Assembly: GCF_041146395.1 (NCBI RefSeq) | Contig: NC_091012.1 | Coordinates: 14,684,193-14,748,192 of the forward strand | Origin: Eulemur rufifrons | Taxonomy: Eukaryota > Chordata > Mammalia > Primates > Lemuridae | Direction: 5' to 3' | Length of the DNA stretch: 64,000 nt | Part shown: piece by piece, positions 1-15,229 of the stretch | Layout: the number at the start of each line of letters is the position of its first letter | Numbering within the stretch: position 1 is the stretch's first letter | Position numbers and translations under genes: made by a program | Notes under the pieces: generated by a model | Seen by the model: the letters and a program-made list of their open reading frames with translations, nothing else | Databases searched by the model: none | What the model was told of the DNA's origin: nothing

Positions 1-25
1 TGGATTCTCATTCCTATCTTTGCAA

Positions 26-262
26 TTTTTTTTTTTTACTTTTTGTTTGTTTTTCAGCTCATTAATGGGGTACAAAAGATCAGGCTATATACATTGCCCA
101 TGCCTCCCCATCCCCCCGAGTCTGAGCTTTAGCTGTGTCCATTCCCTAGACAGTGCACATCACTCTCATCATGTAGGTGTGCACTCCTCCCCTCCCCCCA
201 CCCCATCCCCCCCAGTCAGAACTTCAATCCTGTCCATTCCCCAGGCAGTGCGCATCGCAAGA
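26..262 (-). mobile_element. LINE-1 3' end (5'-truncated)
   Basis: Read on the minus strand this is the 3' untranslated end of a primate L1: a G/A-rich block, then a 'tttgtacccc' motif and an A-rich tail, seen here as the poly-T at 26-38. The same block recurs at 2920, 13355, 30480, 34522, 42601, 44078 and 53815. It stops near 262, where similarity to the other copies ends. Only the last ~240 bp of the element are present and no coding sequence remains. Confidence 0.8.
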
Positions 263-2129
263 GACAATAAGATGATGACCTAGCCTCATGCAAATATATA
301 GTTGGCAAAAAGGTGTATTTTTAAAGCTTTCAGATAATTGTGGGGTTTTTTTCTTAATAGTATAACAGAACTCTACATGTCTTAGTTCCTTAGTTACAAT
401 GGAGTTTTACATATCAATGCATTTGTGACATTAATGCTCATTAATCTATATTGCATAATAAATGAATATTTTCCTCTCAGTTGGAGGAAAGATTTGCTTT
501 TGTTATTATCGGCACCAATCTTATAAAAACATTAAGTATTGAAAAGCAGTCAGGTTCACAGTAGAAGGTATAAGTTTTCCTTCTACTGTAATCTTAGTAC
601 TATTTTTTGCTTAAAAGTTTGAGTTTTATTATTGGCAACAAATGCTTATTATTTTCCTCGAAGTGTAAGTCTCACCTTATTCATTTCTGAGAATAAAAGT
701 CAGTTGTACTTTCAAACAAAATGGTGTTCTCTGAAAAAAGTGGCTTGTTGAGCTCAGAATTTAATCACAAGCACTTTTGCTTAACACAGCCATGCTGCAG
801 CATGCAGGAGTGCTTTAAGTGCACATTTCACTTATTCCAAATATTAAAAAGGTCAAGATTTAATAACACCATTAACTTTTACTAATTCATAAAGGACATT
901 TTTAAAAAAAAAAAGGCTTTTTTTTTCTGCAAGGCAGAGTGAAGAATAGAATGACTAGTGTAACTTGGTACCACTGCCTTGATTCATGCTGAGAAACCAA
1001 CAGCTTTACCCATGTATACTTTTATACAGTGATTGCAAATGTCAGTGAATAAGCAGGCAATGTCTTGTCATTCTTATAAGAACAGTTTTGACCCTATGGG
1101 CCTCCTGGAAAAGGGTTTAGGGGATCTCCAGAGGTTGGCACACCAAAATCGGAGAATCACTGGTTTAAGTGAGTGCTTTAAAATAATGCTCATATGTTAG
1201 TTTTATGAACTTTTAAAGTTCATCAAAGATGGTTCTCTTAAAATAAAAGAAGCATTTGAGTTTTTAACTCAGACTACTTAAAAGAAGCAAGAAACCACGA
1301 TAAGAAGATAATAGAACTAAAGTGAGGAAAAACCTGGGATATCTGAATCTCATATTCAGATTCAATAAAGTTCTGAAGACTTTATTGCCCAACACCACTG
1401 CTTTGTAAAATGCTCTTGGTGTTCCAGTGCAAGGTTAGAGATGTGAAAATATATTTGGTTTATTACCATTACCTGTCAGGGAGGGTCAATACTTAAGGGC
1501 AACTCTGGCAGGTCACTGTAGAAGACTCCAGAGAACAGGACTTGATGTGCTGAGTAAAAAGAGGTCAGGAACGCTCTGGAGGCCAGAAGCCAGGAGGAGA
1601 ATTTGCAAAGCTGTTTGCTTTGTTGAAGGTTAGACATCTCCCTCCACTCCCCCTCACTCCCAGCAGATATTTTACTAAGATAGTAACAATTCCTGGATTA
1701 ACTTGTAAGTGACCATTCTTATTTTATAGAGATGCAAATGGATATTTTTCATGAGAAGTCACAGCAACTCACAGTATTACTTTTTTGAGGCTATATGTTT
1801 CTCTCCTAGAGTTGTGTGTTTATACCATACTAAAATCAAAACCATCATTCTTTAAGTCTTCTTCCCCAACTCATGCGGTACATAATCATCTTATAAAAGG
1901 AGTGCTGTAAAAAGGATATGCTAGAGTAAGAACTGACTTGTAGGTTCCTTTAATTATGGAGCCAACTGAGTAAATGTACCATCCAAATTCAAGAAAATGT
2001 ATCTTTTTAAAAGATAATTTTCAATAGCATCAAACAATATAAATATTTATCGCTAGTCCTGACATGGATTACATCTATAAAAAGAATTAGAAAATAATTT
2101 ATCTATTAAAATGAAGAAAACTAAAAATT
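263..2129. other. Non-coding stretch, no gene recognised
   Basis: AT-rich sequence with stops in all frames. Around 1090-1175 a 'gagaatcactggttt' phrase may be the edge of an old hAT-type repeat. Nothing else could be assigned. Confidence 0.5.
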
Positions 2130-2215
2130 CACTTCGTCAGGCACATAGTGGCCACTTTTGTGTGCTCAGTAGACACATGTGCCTAGTGACAATTGTATTG
2201 GACAGTGCCGGCTTA
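2130..2215 (+). mobile_element. MER5-like hAT fragment
   Basis: The 'agtggccac...cacatgtgcctagtgaca...tattggacagtgc' series resembles the terminal part of the MER5 group of non-autonomous hAT (Charlie) transposons. It is short and diverged; no target-site duplication was established. The assignment is from motif memory only. Confidence 0.45.
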
Positions 2216-2919
2216 GAGCCTGGTGTTTACAAGAAACTAAAAATGTTTTTTTGAAAGTTTATTGCAGATAAGCATGACATATGATTAATATAAGACTTTG
2301 AGCCTAAAAATAGCTTAAATTTCCATAGGTTCTTTCAGGAAGAAGTAGAAAGGAACATAAAAATTTTCTGAGCGTGCTCAGTGCCAATTTCTTGGGCATG
2401 TCTAATGCCAGTTTCCAATGAATGGTGATGAGCATTGAATCATTATAGTATTTAAGTTCTCGGTGTTTATATTTAAAAGCCTAAAAGACATGTCACCCAA
2501 CCAAAATCATTCTAAGGGATACAAGGGCAGAAATGTGAAAACTGATGTCTTAAGAGTACTTAAATTTTTTTCTTCAATAGATACTTATATTGCATCTTTT
2601 CTTCTTTCTGTGAGGAAATGTTCTGGAGGAATACTTCAAGGATGATCCTGAACACAAACTTATTTACACATATGTTCATATTTTTTCAGTGACACAAAGC
2701 TAACAGCTCCAGGTGCATCGATAGCTTTTGTAAGATATTTATTATTTATAAAGCATCTTTAGAAATAAAAGTAGATTCCTGAAATTAACATCTGAATTTT
2801 AAGAAAAAAATCTATCAAAGGAAAGTAAATACATGCATATGAGTTTAACAATCATTATGGTGTAAGATGTTGCCATTGTTTTTCTCATCACAAAACAATT
2901 GCTATTAAGTACAGCAAGA

Positions 2920-3297
2920 TAAATACCACGGAGTATTACTCAGCTATAAGAAATAATGGTGATATAGAATCCCTTTTGTTCTCCTGGAGAGAGTTGGAAC
3001 CTATTCTATGTAGTGAAGTATCCCAAGAATGGAAAAATAAGCACCACATGTACTCACCAGCAAATTGGTTTCCCTGATCATCACCTAAGTGCACATTTGG
3101 AAATAACACCAATTGGGTATCGGACAGAGGTGGGGGGTGGGGAGAGGGGATGGGTGTATACCTACATGATGAGTACGATGTTCACTGTCTGGGGAATGGA
3201 CACACTTGAAGCTCTGACTCAGGGGGATGGGGGGGCAAGGGCAATATATATAACCTGAAGTTTTGTACCCCATAATAAGCTGAAATAAAAAAATAAA
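2920..3297 (+). mobile_element. LINE-1 3' end with target-site duplication
   Basis: A 378-bp 5'-truncated L1. It begins in the last part of ORF2, continues through the G-rich 3' UTR and ends in an A-rich tail. It is bounded by a 13-bp direct repeat, aagtacagcaaga, at 2907-2919 and 3298-3310, which is the target-site duplication of L1-driven insertion. The intact duplication points to a fairly young copy. Short open frames here (for example 3013-3258 and the minus-strand frames opposite) are by-products of the biased composition. Confidence 0.9.
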
Positions 3298-3360
3298 AAG
3301 TACAGCAAGAGAGATTTCTGGATTCTCCCCCAACAACCCATTGCCCAAATGCACCTGCAG

Positions 3361-3362
3361 TG

Positions 3363-3393
<31 letters not shown>
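3361..3393. repeat. (CA)n microsatellite
   Basis: About 14 CA units with one interruption (cacacgcaca). It lies just downstream of the L1 at 2920. It is likely to vary in length between individuals. Confidence 0.95.
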
Positions 3394-3395
<2 letters not shown>

Positions 3396-4439
3396 CATGC
3401 TGCGGGGATGGGGAGCAGTAATAAAACCATCTGCTCCATAGGCAGAGACTGAGTACAGTGTAGGTCTAAGCTGAGTCACAGACTATATTCCCCAGGCTAT
3501 TCCGATGGGTGCTGTGACTGAGAACTCCTTCCTTAAAGTCTTTGTTCCTTGGATCATGGGTGTTAATCTTTTCCTGATGACTTCTTGTGCCTGCTCAGGA
3601 AGTTGCCCAGGAATATGGTACAAGTAGAACTTGGACAAAGACTTTGCTAGTTAGCTTGCTAAACTATAGCTGTGTCCTGACAGTTGCATCATTTATGCAG
3701 AATTCCTGTGTTAAGTCTTCATCATTTGGAATGACAAATCCTATTCAAGTACTTGGGATTGTTTTTCTCCTCCCCACAGCAAACCTGTAAAGAGAAGTCA
3801 AACTGCATGACCCAGAGGGACAGAATACTTAGGTCAGTACCTAATCCTGTAGCATCCAGCAAGGGTTTAGGAGAGGAGGCTTCTGCTGTGCACTTGAATA
3901 GAAACCCCTCAGTGGGCACTGGATCAGACACAGGCCTTTCCGTGAAGCTGCAAGCCATTTGGGGACACTTAGCACCTGCTGGAGAGAAGCATGGGTGGTG
4001 CTTCCACGTGCGGAAAGATAAGCGATGCAGGAGGGAGAGCTGGGTTGGGAGACGGGGAAGTTCATTGCAAACAGGGGAAGCTTGATGTGCCTATGAGATA
4101 GCAGAGGGGCCCTGTGTAGTCATCATTTAGATATATGACACTGGAGCAGGAATCTGAGCTAGCGGTAAGGAATGAAGAGTAAGAGTAGCTGTTCACATGT
4201 AGAGAAAGTCTATAGAATAAAAGTAGACAGAGTATAGATTTCTAAGGACTATCATAATTTAAGGGACAAGTCCCCAGAGGGGCAGCTAGAGTGGGAGGAG
4301 GAAAACTAGGAAAGAGTGATAAAAGGAGACAAGATAAGAGAGGCTATGGTCATAATGCTAATGCTGCCAAGAAGTTGCTAAGTGATGGGGTAGAGGAGAG
4401 CACAGGTGGAACAAAGTTCTTGCCTTTATGAGCTTATGA

Positions 4440-5620
4440 TCTAGTGAGGAAGACATTAAGTATTTTTTCAGGTATACAAATATCCCAGGTGGTGGGAAAT
4501 ATCAAGAAGACAAAGCAGGGAACAAGATACAGTGATTGGAGGTGCTCATTATTTTAGGTAGAATCATTAGAAAGAGCCTCTCCCGAGAGGCCACATTTGA
4601 ACAGTGACCTGACCAAAGCAAGGAAGGTAAGGAGCTCTGGCATTACACTCAGTGGAAAAAGTGCCAAGAGTCTGAGACAGGAATGTGTTTCATGTGTGTT
4701 CAAGGAACAAACATCAAGGTTGCCAGTGGGGTCTGTGTGAGGAATCAGGGAAAGAAGGAGGAGAGGAGGTCACATGGGCAATGCTGTAGCTCAGTGGTCC
4801 CCAAACTTTTTGGCACCAGGGACCATTTTCATGGAAGACCATTTTTCCATGGACTGTGGGGGTGGGGCCATGATGGTATTGGGATGATTCAAATGCATTA
4901 CATTTATTGTGTACTTTATTTCTCTTATTATTACATTTTAATATATAATGAAATAATTATACAATTCACTATAGGTTGGGAACTCCTGCCGTAGCTCACA
5001 GGGCCTTGTGGCTTTCAGGGCATGGGAAGAAGTTCGGTTTTTATTCCAGTTTGATGGGTAAATTTTGGTAGATCTTGAGCAGGGGAGTGAAGGGCCTTAA
5101 TTTAAGAGGTTATGCTGACTGCTCAGGGGAGAGTAGACCATAGTTGGGAGTCAGAATGTAGGCAGAGAAGAGGGTTAGGAAGAAAGTCTGGTGATAAAAC
5201 TGAGCAGTGACAAATGGTGGCTCAGAATGAAAAGCGGACAGACTCCTGATGGAGGAATTGCTCACAGGTTGGAGCAGGGTAACTCATGTAGGTATTTGCC
5301 CCAGCAACTAGTCAATGGCAATGCCCTTTCCTTTATTAGGGCAGACTTGGGAAGTTGTGTGTTTGGAAAAAGAGCTCTGCTTTAGAAGTGTGAAGACATG
5401 AAGGACCTTGGCAAGAGGAGTCTCAGGAGAATTACAGTGACAGGGGGCAGATGGAGTGGGTTAAGAAGAGACAGGAGATGAGAAGCTGGCACCAGAGCAT
5501 TTTTCTGTGAGCAAATGAGCGGAAACATCTTAGGAGTTGTGGGGAATGGGATGGGAACAAAAGGGACACATTCATCTTGGGGAAAATCTCTGGCAGAGAG
5601 GGGGAAAGTGTTCAAAGAGA
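4440..5620 (+). repeat. Ancient mammalian interspersed repeat, family uncertain
   Basis: The stretch contains phrases typical of an old repeat found widely in mammals: 'ccacatttgaacagtgacctgacc', then 'agggccttgtggctttcaggg', 'ttttattccag' and 'gagcaggggagtgaag'. It is heavily diverged and its ends are not clear. A separate fragment that may belong to the same family lies at 55200-55640. The hAT MITE at 4792 is inserted in it, so this repeat is the older of the two. I cannot name the family reliably. Confidence 0.4.
4792..4988. mobile_element. MER1-like hAT MITE
   Basis: A 197-bp element starting CAGTGGTCCCCAAACTTTTT and ending in the inverse GGTTGGGAACTCCTG, so the ends form terminal inverted repeats. 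It is flanked by an 8-bp direct repeat, ctgtagct at 4784-4791 and ccgtagct at 4989-4996 (7 of 8 match); 8-bp duplications are the mark of hAT transposons. The interior matches the MER1 (Charlie-type) non-autonomous group from memory. It is internally deleted and has no coding capacity. Confidence 0.8.
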
Positions 5621-5729
5621 GGTAATTGTTGGAACAGTGATCTGCAGAAGTGGGATGGGATTGACTGCATTGATAGGAGAGTTAGCTTCAGTGAAAAAAA
5701 AATACATCTCTGGGCTGTTTTCAACATGA

Positions 5730-6030
5730 TCATGATGAATGACTTTTCTCGTGTGTTGAATTCAGTTTGCTAATATTTTGTTGAGAATTTTGGCACCTAT
5801 GTTTATCAGAGACATTGGCCTGTCATTGTTCTTGTTTTGTCTATGTCTAATTTTAGTGTAAGGTAATACTGGCCTCATAGGATGAGTTGGAACGTATTCC
5901 TCTCCTTGATTTTTTGAAATAGTTACAATAGGATAGTATTAATTTTTAAAAATCTTTTCTAGAATTCAGCAGTGAAGCCCTCATGTTCTGGGCTTTTCTT
6001 TGATGGAAGATTTTTTATCACTGCTTCTAC
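5730..6030 (-). mobile_element. Old LINE-1 ORF2 fragment
   Basis: Read on the minus strand, the phrases around 'gaattcagcagtgaagccctcatgttctgggc' and 'ggcctcataggatgagttgg' match the reverse-transcriptase part of L1 ORF2. It is diverged, with stops in every frame. Confidence 0.7.
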
Positions 6031-6139
6031 AAGTATATTAAATACTTGTTAAATAGACATTAAAATATATTTAATATATTATCATAAATACATGTATACT
6101 TTAATATATTATATACATTTATTTAATCAATATAAAACA

Positions 6140-6840
6140 TAAATATATATGTTTATTGCACCCTTGAACAATCCAATCTTTTTGAATGTACATGGAAATT
6201 TTACCAAAATTGAGCATATGGTGAATGGGAGAGTAAGCCTTAAAAAATTCCAAATGATTCAAATTGATTAGAGTGTACTTTCTTTACCTTAATATAATTT
6301 ACCTAGAAAATCAGTAACAAAAATACTAGAAATGCCAAATTTCTTTGAACTTAAGCTAATTCTTTTAAAGCTGTTAATATATTACAGACAATATCATAAT
6401 TTAAATAAGAAAATATGTGCATCAAGTAGTTCAAGAAACTCCAAGAGAATAAACACATATTCATACCAATGCACATGATCATCAAATTGTTGAAAGTCAG
6501 AATTTTGAAAGCAGCTAGACAGAAGAGAATCATCCTATCCAAATTTTTCTCAATAAAATTAACAGCATATTTCTCATCAGAAACAAGTTCAGAAGGGAGT
6601 GAATATCATTTTGTAAAGTGCTGAAAGAAAAAAATATATATCAATATAGAATTTTATATCCAACAAAGCTATCCTTGTTCATAAATGAAAAAAAAACTAT
6701 TGAGATATTCAAAGATGGATAAAACTTAGGAGGTTCTTTGCTAGTAGAGCTGCCCTACAAGGAATGCTGAAGGGAGTCCTCTGGCCAGAAATGAAAGGAC
6801 ACTAGGCAGAAACTCAAAGTAATATGACGAACAGAGAAAT
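6140..6840 (+). mobile_element. Old LINE-1 / HAL1 fragments
   Basis: 6140-6340 resembles the endonuclease part of an old L1 ORF2 ('ttttaccaaaattgagcatatggtga'). 6350-6840 resembles the ORF1 end of an old L1 or HAL1 element ('gagctgccctacaaggaatgctgaagggagt', 'gaaatgaaaggacactaggcag'). The two parts are out of normal order, so they are probably separate insertions. Confidence 0.6.
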
Positions 6841-8279
6841 AAACTACAAAGGTAAATATAATAGCCTATACTATTGTATTTTTGGCTTATAACTAGTCCT
6901 TTTATTCATTTCCTATATTATTTAAAAGACAAACATGAATATTTATAAATTCATGTTAATAGGCACACCGTGAATGACAATGTCACTTGTGCAACAATAA
7001 CCTAAGGTGGATGTGTAAGAAGCAGAGCTTTTGCATGCTACCAATGCTAAGTTGGTATCTAATCAACCTAGATTTTTTTAAATCACATTTTGTCTTTATG
7101 TAACTAATAAACATTCCTAAAATTGCCTAAATTTACCATTCTGAGCCATTTCTTTCCACCAGGAAGATACAGGTATTTTTTTCCTCTCTTTAAAAAAGTT
7201 AAATACCAAAATTACTACATTTAAATAAATAACATTATGATAATGACACTAAAAATTCAAAATAACGCTAACATCCTTTTTCTATTTGCACTGCTGCTCT
7301 GTCCTAATCCCTAGAACACTCTGGAAAGGTCTGGAAAGGAGAATGGTTTTTTCCTATGGAGTCTGGGCTGAGGCTGGGGGTGGGGGGAGGTTGGAACTTC
7401 TCATTCTCTCACTTGTTTCCTTTCCTCTCCTTTTCAATTTTGGTAGGAGATAAGTCAGCCTTAGTTTTGAATTCAGTTCTGAAAAGTCAGGGAAGTCTCT
7501 TACTGCAAATCAGAAAACAACCTAAATGTTTCTAGTGCTTAATCACAGGGTGCTTGCTTAGACCCTAGAATTAACATTCAGCTCTTTGCTCCATTGGCAT
7601 GGCTGCTCCCATCTGGAGTGGGGACAAGTGCAATATAACTGAGAAGACAGCTGGTCAGATGATGCCTTGAGCTGGCGACTAAACCTGCAATAACACACTA
7701 TGGAGAAATCCGTGATCTTTGTTTGAAAATGCTTGTGATAAGAGACTGAGTCTTTTCCCCCAAATGTAGTGGTAATGGCTCTGTTGTTTTAAATACACAA
7801 TACTTAGGAGACTGGTTTTACTTAGAATGGAAAATTTTGCCAGGGACAAAGTTAACACAAAGAAACAAACAACAAAAAACAGCAAGAAAGAGAACAGTTA
7901 AGTGCAGCTCGGATGAGACCGGGCAGTTCTTTCCCATCACCAGCTTGTCCCTGAATTCTCACGGTCACATGCAGCCTCAGCATTAGTCTTCTGTCCTATG
8001 CACTGCAATGGAGGTGGATTAAATTCACCAAGCAACTGCTCTAACTTGGAAAATCTGCAAGTGTCATAAACTAGCTCCACCTGAACAAGGTAAAGAAATC
8101 ATTCCATAGGCTGAAAACAACAAAAACACAAAACTACTTTGTTTCTTTTCCCCAAATGAAATCCAAATGAAAGATCCTGTATGATTTACAAAATTTCCAG
8201 AGTAGAAATGCAGTGATGTGAAATGTCACAGACCTCATTATTGTGTAAAGAAAACGCACTTCGAAATATAATTACACAT
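6841..8279. other. Non-coding stretch, nothing identified
   Basis: AT-rich to mixed sequence. No open frame resembling a known protein, no repeat with clear ends and no RNA gene was recognised. Confidence 0.5.
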
Positions 8280-10985
<2,706 letters not shown>

Positions 10986-11069
10986 CAGCGCCACTCACTG
11001 GGAGCTAGGAGCCAGAGCAGAGGCCTCCGGTTTGCCAGGGAGCAAGCCAATTAGCAGCGGCTAGTGGCC

Positions 11070-13060
11070 ACAATCTCAATTTAATAAATTTATAATGTTA
11101 AATTCAAGCACATATAAACCACTGAGAAGTTTCAACAGAATACAAATAAAAGCCAATGAGAAGGAAATCAAAATAGTACCCTACAAAACTTTATTGAATG
11201 CAAAGAAGGAAGTGATGGAGGGAATAAAGAAAAAAAAGGTAAGAGGTACACAGGAAACAAATAGTAAAATAGCATAGATAAGTTCCTCCTTATCAGTAAA
11301 TAATTAAGTGTAAACATATGGAACTCTACAATGAAAAGGAAGAAACTGGAGGAATATATTTTAAACAACAAACAACAAAATGATCCAAGTATGTGTTATC
11401 TACAAAAGCTATATTTTATATTCAAAGATATATATATGTATATATGTTGAAAGTGAAAGGATAGAAAAACATATTCCATGCAACATTAGGTGTCTATGTT
11501 ATTATCAGACAAAATAAACTCTATTCCAAAACATTTTATAAAAGATACAGGCCATTATTTATTGAAAAAACAATTGATTCATCAAAAAGATACAATTACA
11601 AACATTTATGCACCAAGCAATAGAACGCCAAAATATATCGGACAAGTATTGACAAAATGGAGAGGAGAAATCATTCTACAATACAGGTTGGAAACTTTAA
11701 TACCCCATTTTCTTTAATGGATAGATGGTCTGGACAGAAGATCAGTAAGGAAAGGAAGATTTGAAAAGTGCTATAAACCAGCCAAATAGAGCAGACATAA
11801 AGAAATTCCTCCACAGAGCATAAGGCACATTTCTATCAAGCCCAGATGGAAATTCTCCAGGTTAGACCACATAGTAGAGCAGAAAATAAGTGACAAGAAA
11901 TGTAAAAAGACGGAAGTTATAACAAGTATCTTCTCTGACCACAATAGAATGAAGCCAGACATCAAAAACAAAAGGAAAAATGCAAACTTCGTAAATAGGA
12001 AATTAAACAGCACAGTCATAAGCAATCAACGAAACAAAGAAGATAATACAAAAGAAATTGGAAAATACTGAGAGGGAAATACAAATGAAAACACAATATA
12101 ACAGAACATAGATTCAGTGACTGCAGTGCTTAGAGGGATGGTTAAAGCAGTGAATGCCTATATGAAACAAGAAGAAATGTCTTGAATAACCCTATATTAC
12201 AATAGAAGGACTTAGAAAAATAAAGGCAAATGAAACCCAAGCCTAATAGAACAAAGGACTAATAAATATTACAGTGAAGACAAATAAAATTGAGAGGAGA
12301 AAAACATTAGAGAAAATGAACAAAACTAAAAGTTAGTTCTCCGATAGGATTAACAGAATTGATAAATATGTAGGTACACTGACCAAGAATATAGAAGAGA
12401 GGATATGAATATTTACAATCGTAAATGAAAGTGGAGACACTAATAAATACCTTACAGAAATAAAATGGATTATAGAAGAATGTTATCAGCAGTTGCACAA
12501 AGAGATAACCTGAATGAAATGAACAAACTTCTATAAACACATACATTACTGAAAGTGACTGATGAGGAAACAGATAATAGGAACAAACCTATAAAATATA
12601 AAGAGGCTGAATCAGAAAAAAAAATCAATCAAACATATTAAAGCAACTCCCAACAAAGAAAAACAGTACCAGATGGCTTTCCTGGTTAAGTCTACCAAAT
12701 ATTTCAGAATTTTTAAAAATCCTCCTCAGACTCTTACAAAAAATAGAAGAGGTAAGGTCACTTCCAAATATATTCTGTGGAGCCAGAATTACCCTGATCT
12801 GAAATACAGATAAAGACACCAAAAGAAAATTAGAGATCAATATTCCTTATGGTCATAGATGCAAAAGAGCCTGAACAAAATAGTAGCTAATTGAATCAAA
12901 CAATATATTTAAAGGATAATACACAAAAAGCAAGTGGAATTATTTCAGGAATGCAAGATTAATTCAATATAAGAAAATCAATTAATTTAATAACACAATA
13001 ATAGAATTGAGGAAGAAAACACACACAGCAAATCAGGAAATGCAGAAAAAGCATTTAAAT
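11070..13060 (+). mobile_element. Old LINE-1 (L1M-type), first segment
   Basis: Diverged L1 in sense orientation. It holds the ORF1/ORF2 boundary and the endonuclease region ('cacattaggtgtctatgttattatcagacaaaataaact', 'atttatgcaccaagcaatagaacgcc') and runs on through ORF2 ('ttctctgaccacaatagaatgaa'). Every frame has many stops. The element is interrupted by later insertions and resumes at 13765 and again at 15895. Confidence 0.75.
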
Positions 13061-13074
13061 AACAACAAAATCTC

Positions 13075-13290
13075 TTAGCAAGTATGGTTGCACATACCTG
13101 TAGTCCCTGCTACTCAGGTGGCTGAGGCAGGAGGATTACTTGGGTCTAAGTGAGTTGAAGGCTGCTGTGCTCTCTACGTTGTGCCTGTGAAGCCACTGCA
13201 CTCCAGCCAGGGCAACATAGTGAGAACTTCTCTCTAAAAATTAAAAAACAAAACAAAACAAACAAAAAAAAAAAAACAACTTTTTTTTTC
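13075..13290 (+). mobile_element. Alu monomer-type SINE
   Basis: A single 7SL-derived arm: 'cacatacctgtagtccctgctactcaggtggctgaggcaggaggattact' followed by 'gccactgcactccagcc' and an A-rich tail (13240-13280). No second arm is present, so it is a monomer (FLAM-like) or a half-deleted Alu. It sits inside the old L1. Confidence 0.75.
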
Positions 13291-13354
13291 TATTGACACC
13301 TGGCAAATCTACTTTGAATCCATTCTGTTATATGAAGAGGTGTACGTATATGTG

Positions 13355-13764
13355 TGTGTACATATATACATTTATTATTATTATTATTATTATTTCAGCA
13401 TATTGTGGGGGTAGAAAAGTTTAGGTTACATATATTGCCCTTGCCTCCCCACCCCACCCTGAGTCAGAGCTTCAAACGTGTCCATCCCCTAGACAGTGTG
13501 CATCGCACTCAGTATGTATGTATACACCCATCCCCTTCCCTACCCACATCTGTTTGACACCCGTTCAATGTTATTCCTGAATGTGCTCTTAGATGATGAT
13601 CAGTGAAACCAATATGATGGTGAGTACATGCGGTGTTTATTTTTCCATTCTTGGGATACTTCACCTAGTAGAATGGGTTCCAACTCTATCCAGGAAAATA
13701 CAAGAGGTGCTATATCACCATTGTTTCTTATCACTGAGTAGTACTCCATGGTATACAAAAAAAC
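13355..13764 (-). mobile_element. LINE-1 3' end nested in the older L1
   Basis: Minus-strand L1 3' UTR with the terminal 'cagcatattgtgggggta' block, running back into the end of ORF2 ('tactccatggtatac' near 13750). A (TTA)n run at 13370-13397 sits where the poly-A tail would be. The host L1 resumes immediately after it. Confidence 0.85.
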
Positions 13765-14640
13765 CATTTTTGATGAAAGAAGTCAACAAACTAGAAATTG
13801 GAAAAAGAGCATTTATTAAAAAAAAATTAACAAGTCAGTGGGTAAAGCCTAAAATTTCTCCACACCACCTAAGATTGGGAACAAGAGAAGGACGCTCACT
13901 TTTCCCCACTTTATTCAACATTGCACTAGAAGACATAATCAGGGAAATTAGGCAGGAAAAATAATAAAACCCATTCAAATTGAGAAAGAAAAAGTAAAAT
14001 TCTTGCTATTTACATATGGCATGATACTGCCTTTAGAAAAACTCAAATAATCCATAAAAATTTATCAGAGCTAATGAACAATTCAGTAGAATTGGAGGAC
14101 ACAAAATTAACACACAAAGTTCCATGATGTTTCTATATACCAGCAAAAATCAACCTGAAGCAAAAATTAAGAAAACAATTCCACAGAATAGAAAATGCTC
14201 TTTAACTATGGAATAATTTTAGTCAAGGAGGTGAAATAATTAAATGCTGAAAAGTACAAAATATTTCTAAGAGTTAAAGAACAGCCTAACAAATGAAAAT
14301 GTACCCAGTGTTCATGGATTAAAAAAATTCAAATTGTTAAGATGGCAATACTCCACAAAGTGATCTATATAGTCAATGTATTCCCTATTTTAAAAAGTGC
14401 CTGTCTTTTCAGAAGTGGGAAAGTATATTCTCAAATACATAGGAAATTGTCCACCTAGTAGCCAAAAAAAAAACTGAAAAATAGAAGAAAGTAGGAGAGC
14501 TCACACTTTCCAGTAGTAAAATATATTACAAAACTGCAGAATCAAAACTGTGGTAATGGCAAATGGGTAGAAAAATAAATATATGGAATACAACTGAGAG
14601 TCCACAAATAAACCTATATAATTATTGTCAAATTTTTTTT
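13765..14640 (+). mobile_element. Old LINE-1, second segment
   Basis: Continuation of the L1 at 11070 through the reverse-transcriptase region ('cacctaagattgggaacaagagaaggacgctcac', 'ttcaacattgcactagaagacat'). A short broken frame at 13593-13964 spans the junction with the nested L1 and is not a gene. Confidence 0.75.
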
Positions 14641-15229
14641 TATAGTCACACTTGCCTTTGATTAAAAAAATACAAAAATACTCACACACAGTTCCTGTAT
14701 GAATTCTAATTAAGAAACATTACTTTCAGAATAATAATGCTCGGTGATAATTTTCAGAAGACTAAGAGCTTCTTTACCATTTAAGGGGTACATAGGGTGC
14801 AGGTGTTTCCGTGAATGTATTCTTAAATAAGAGACTACACCACTCTAATTTGCCTGGCTGTAGCTCTGTTCCAGGTTACTGACTGCTAGTTCATGTTCCA
14901 GAGTTTCTTTGCCAACAGGTTACTTACAAAAGAGGCACCTCCAAAGTCTTAGAGTGAATTGGGAAAGGGCTGGTTAAATGAGGAAACAGGCTATCATTCC
15001 CCTGTAAAAGTTCATCGTTTCCTTTCCCAATGTATCATTTTATTGAGAACTTCTATTTTCTATCCTGTGTGCCTCCTCTGCCATCTCACACTCTGGCTCT
15101 ACCTGCTGTATTTTGGCCACCTGCACCTCATTCATTTGTATCAGTTGTAAGATGGAAATTGGTTGATGGGGTTCTTCCTCATGCGTCTTTTTAAAAGCAC
15201 CTTCCTGGGAGATTTTGCTCCTGTAGTTT
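14641..15229. other. Unassigned stretch between L1 segments
   Basis: No gene or clear repeat recognised. The sequence separates L1 segments that look like one original element, so it was probably inserted together with or near the retrocopy at 15230. Confidence 0.4.

Noticed and set aside
3085..3479. Three overlapping minus-strand frames rich in CVCVCV
   Set aside because: Produced by the (CA)n microsatellite and the G-rich L1 3' UTR; no protein family.
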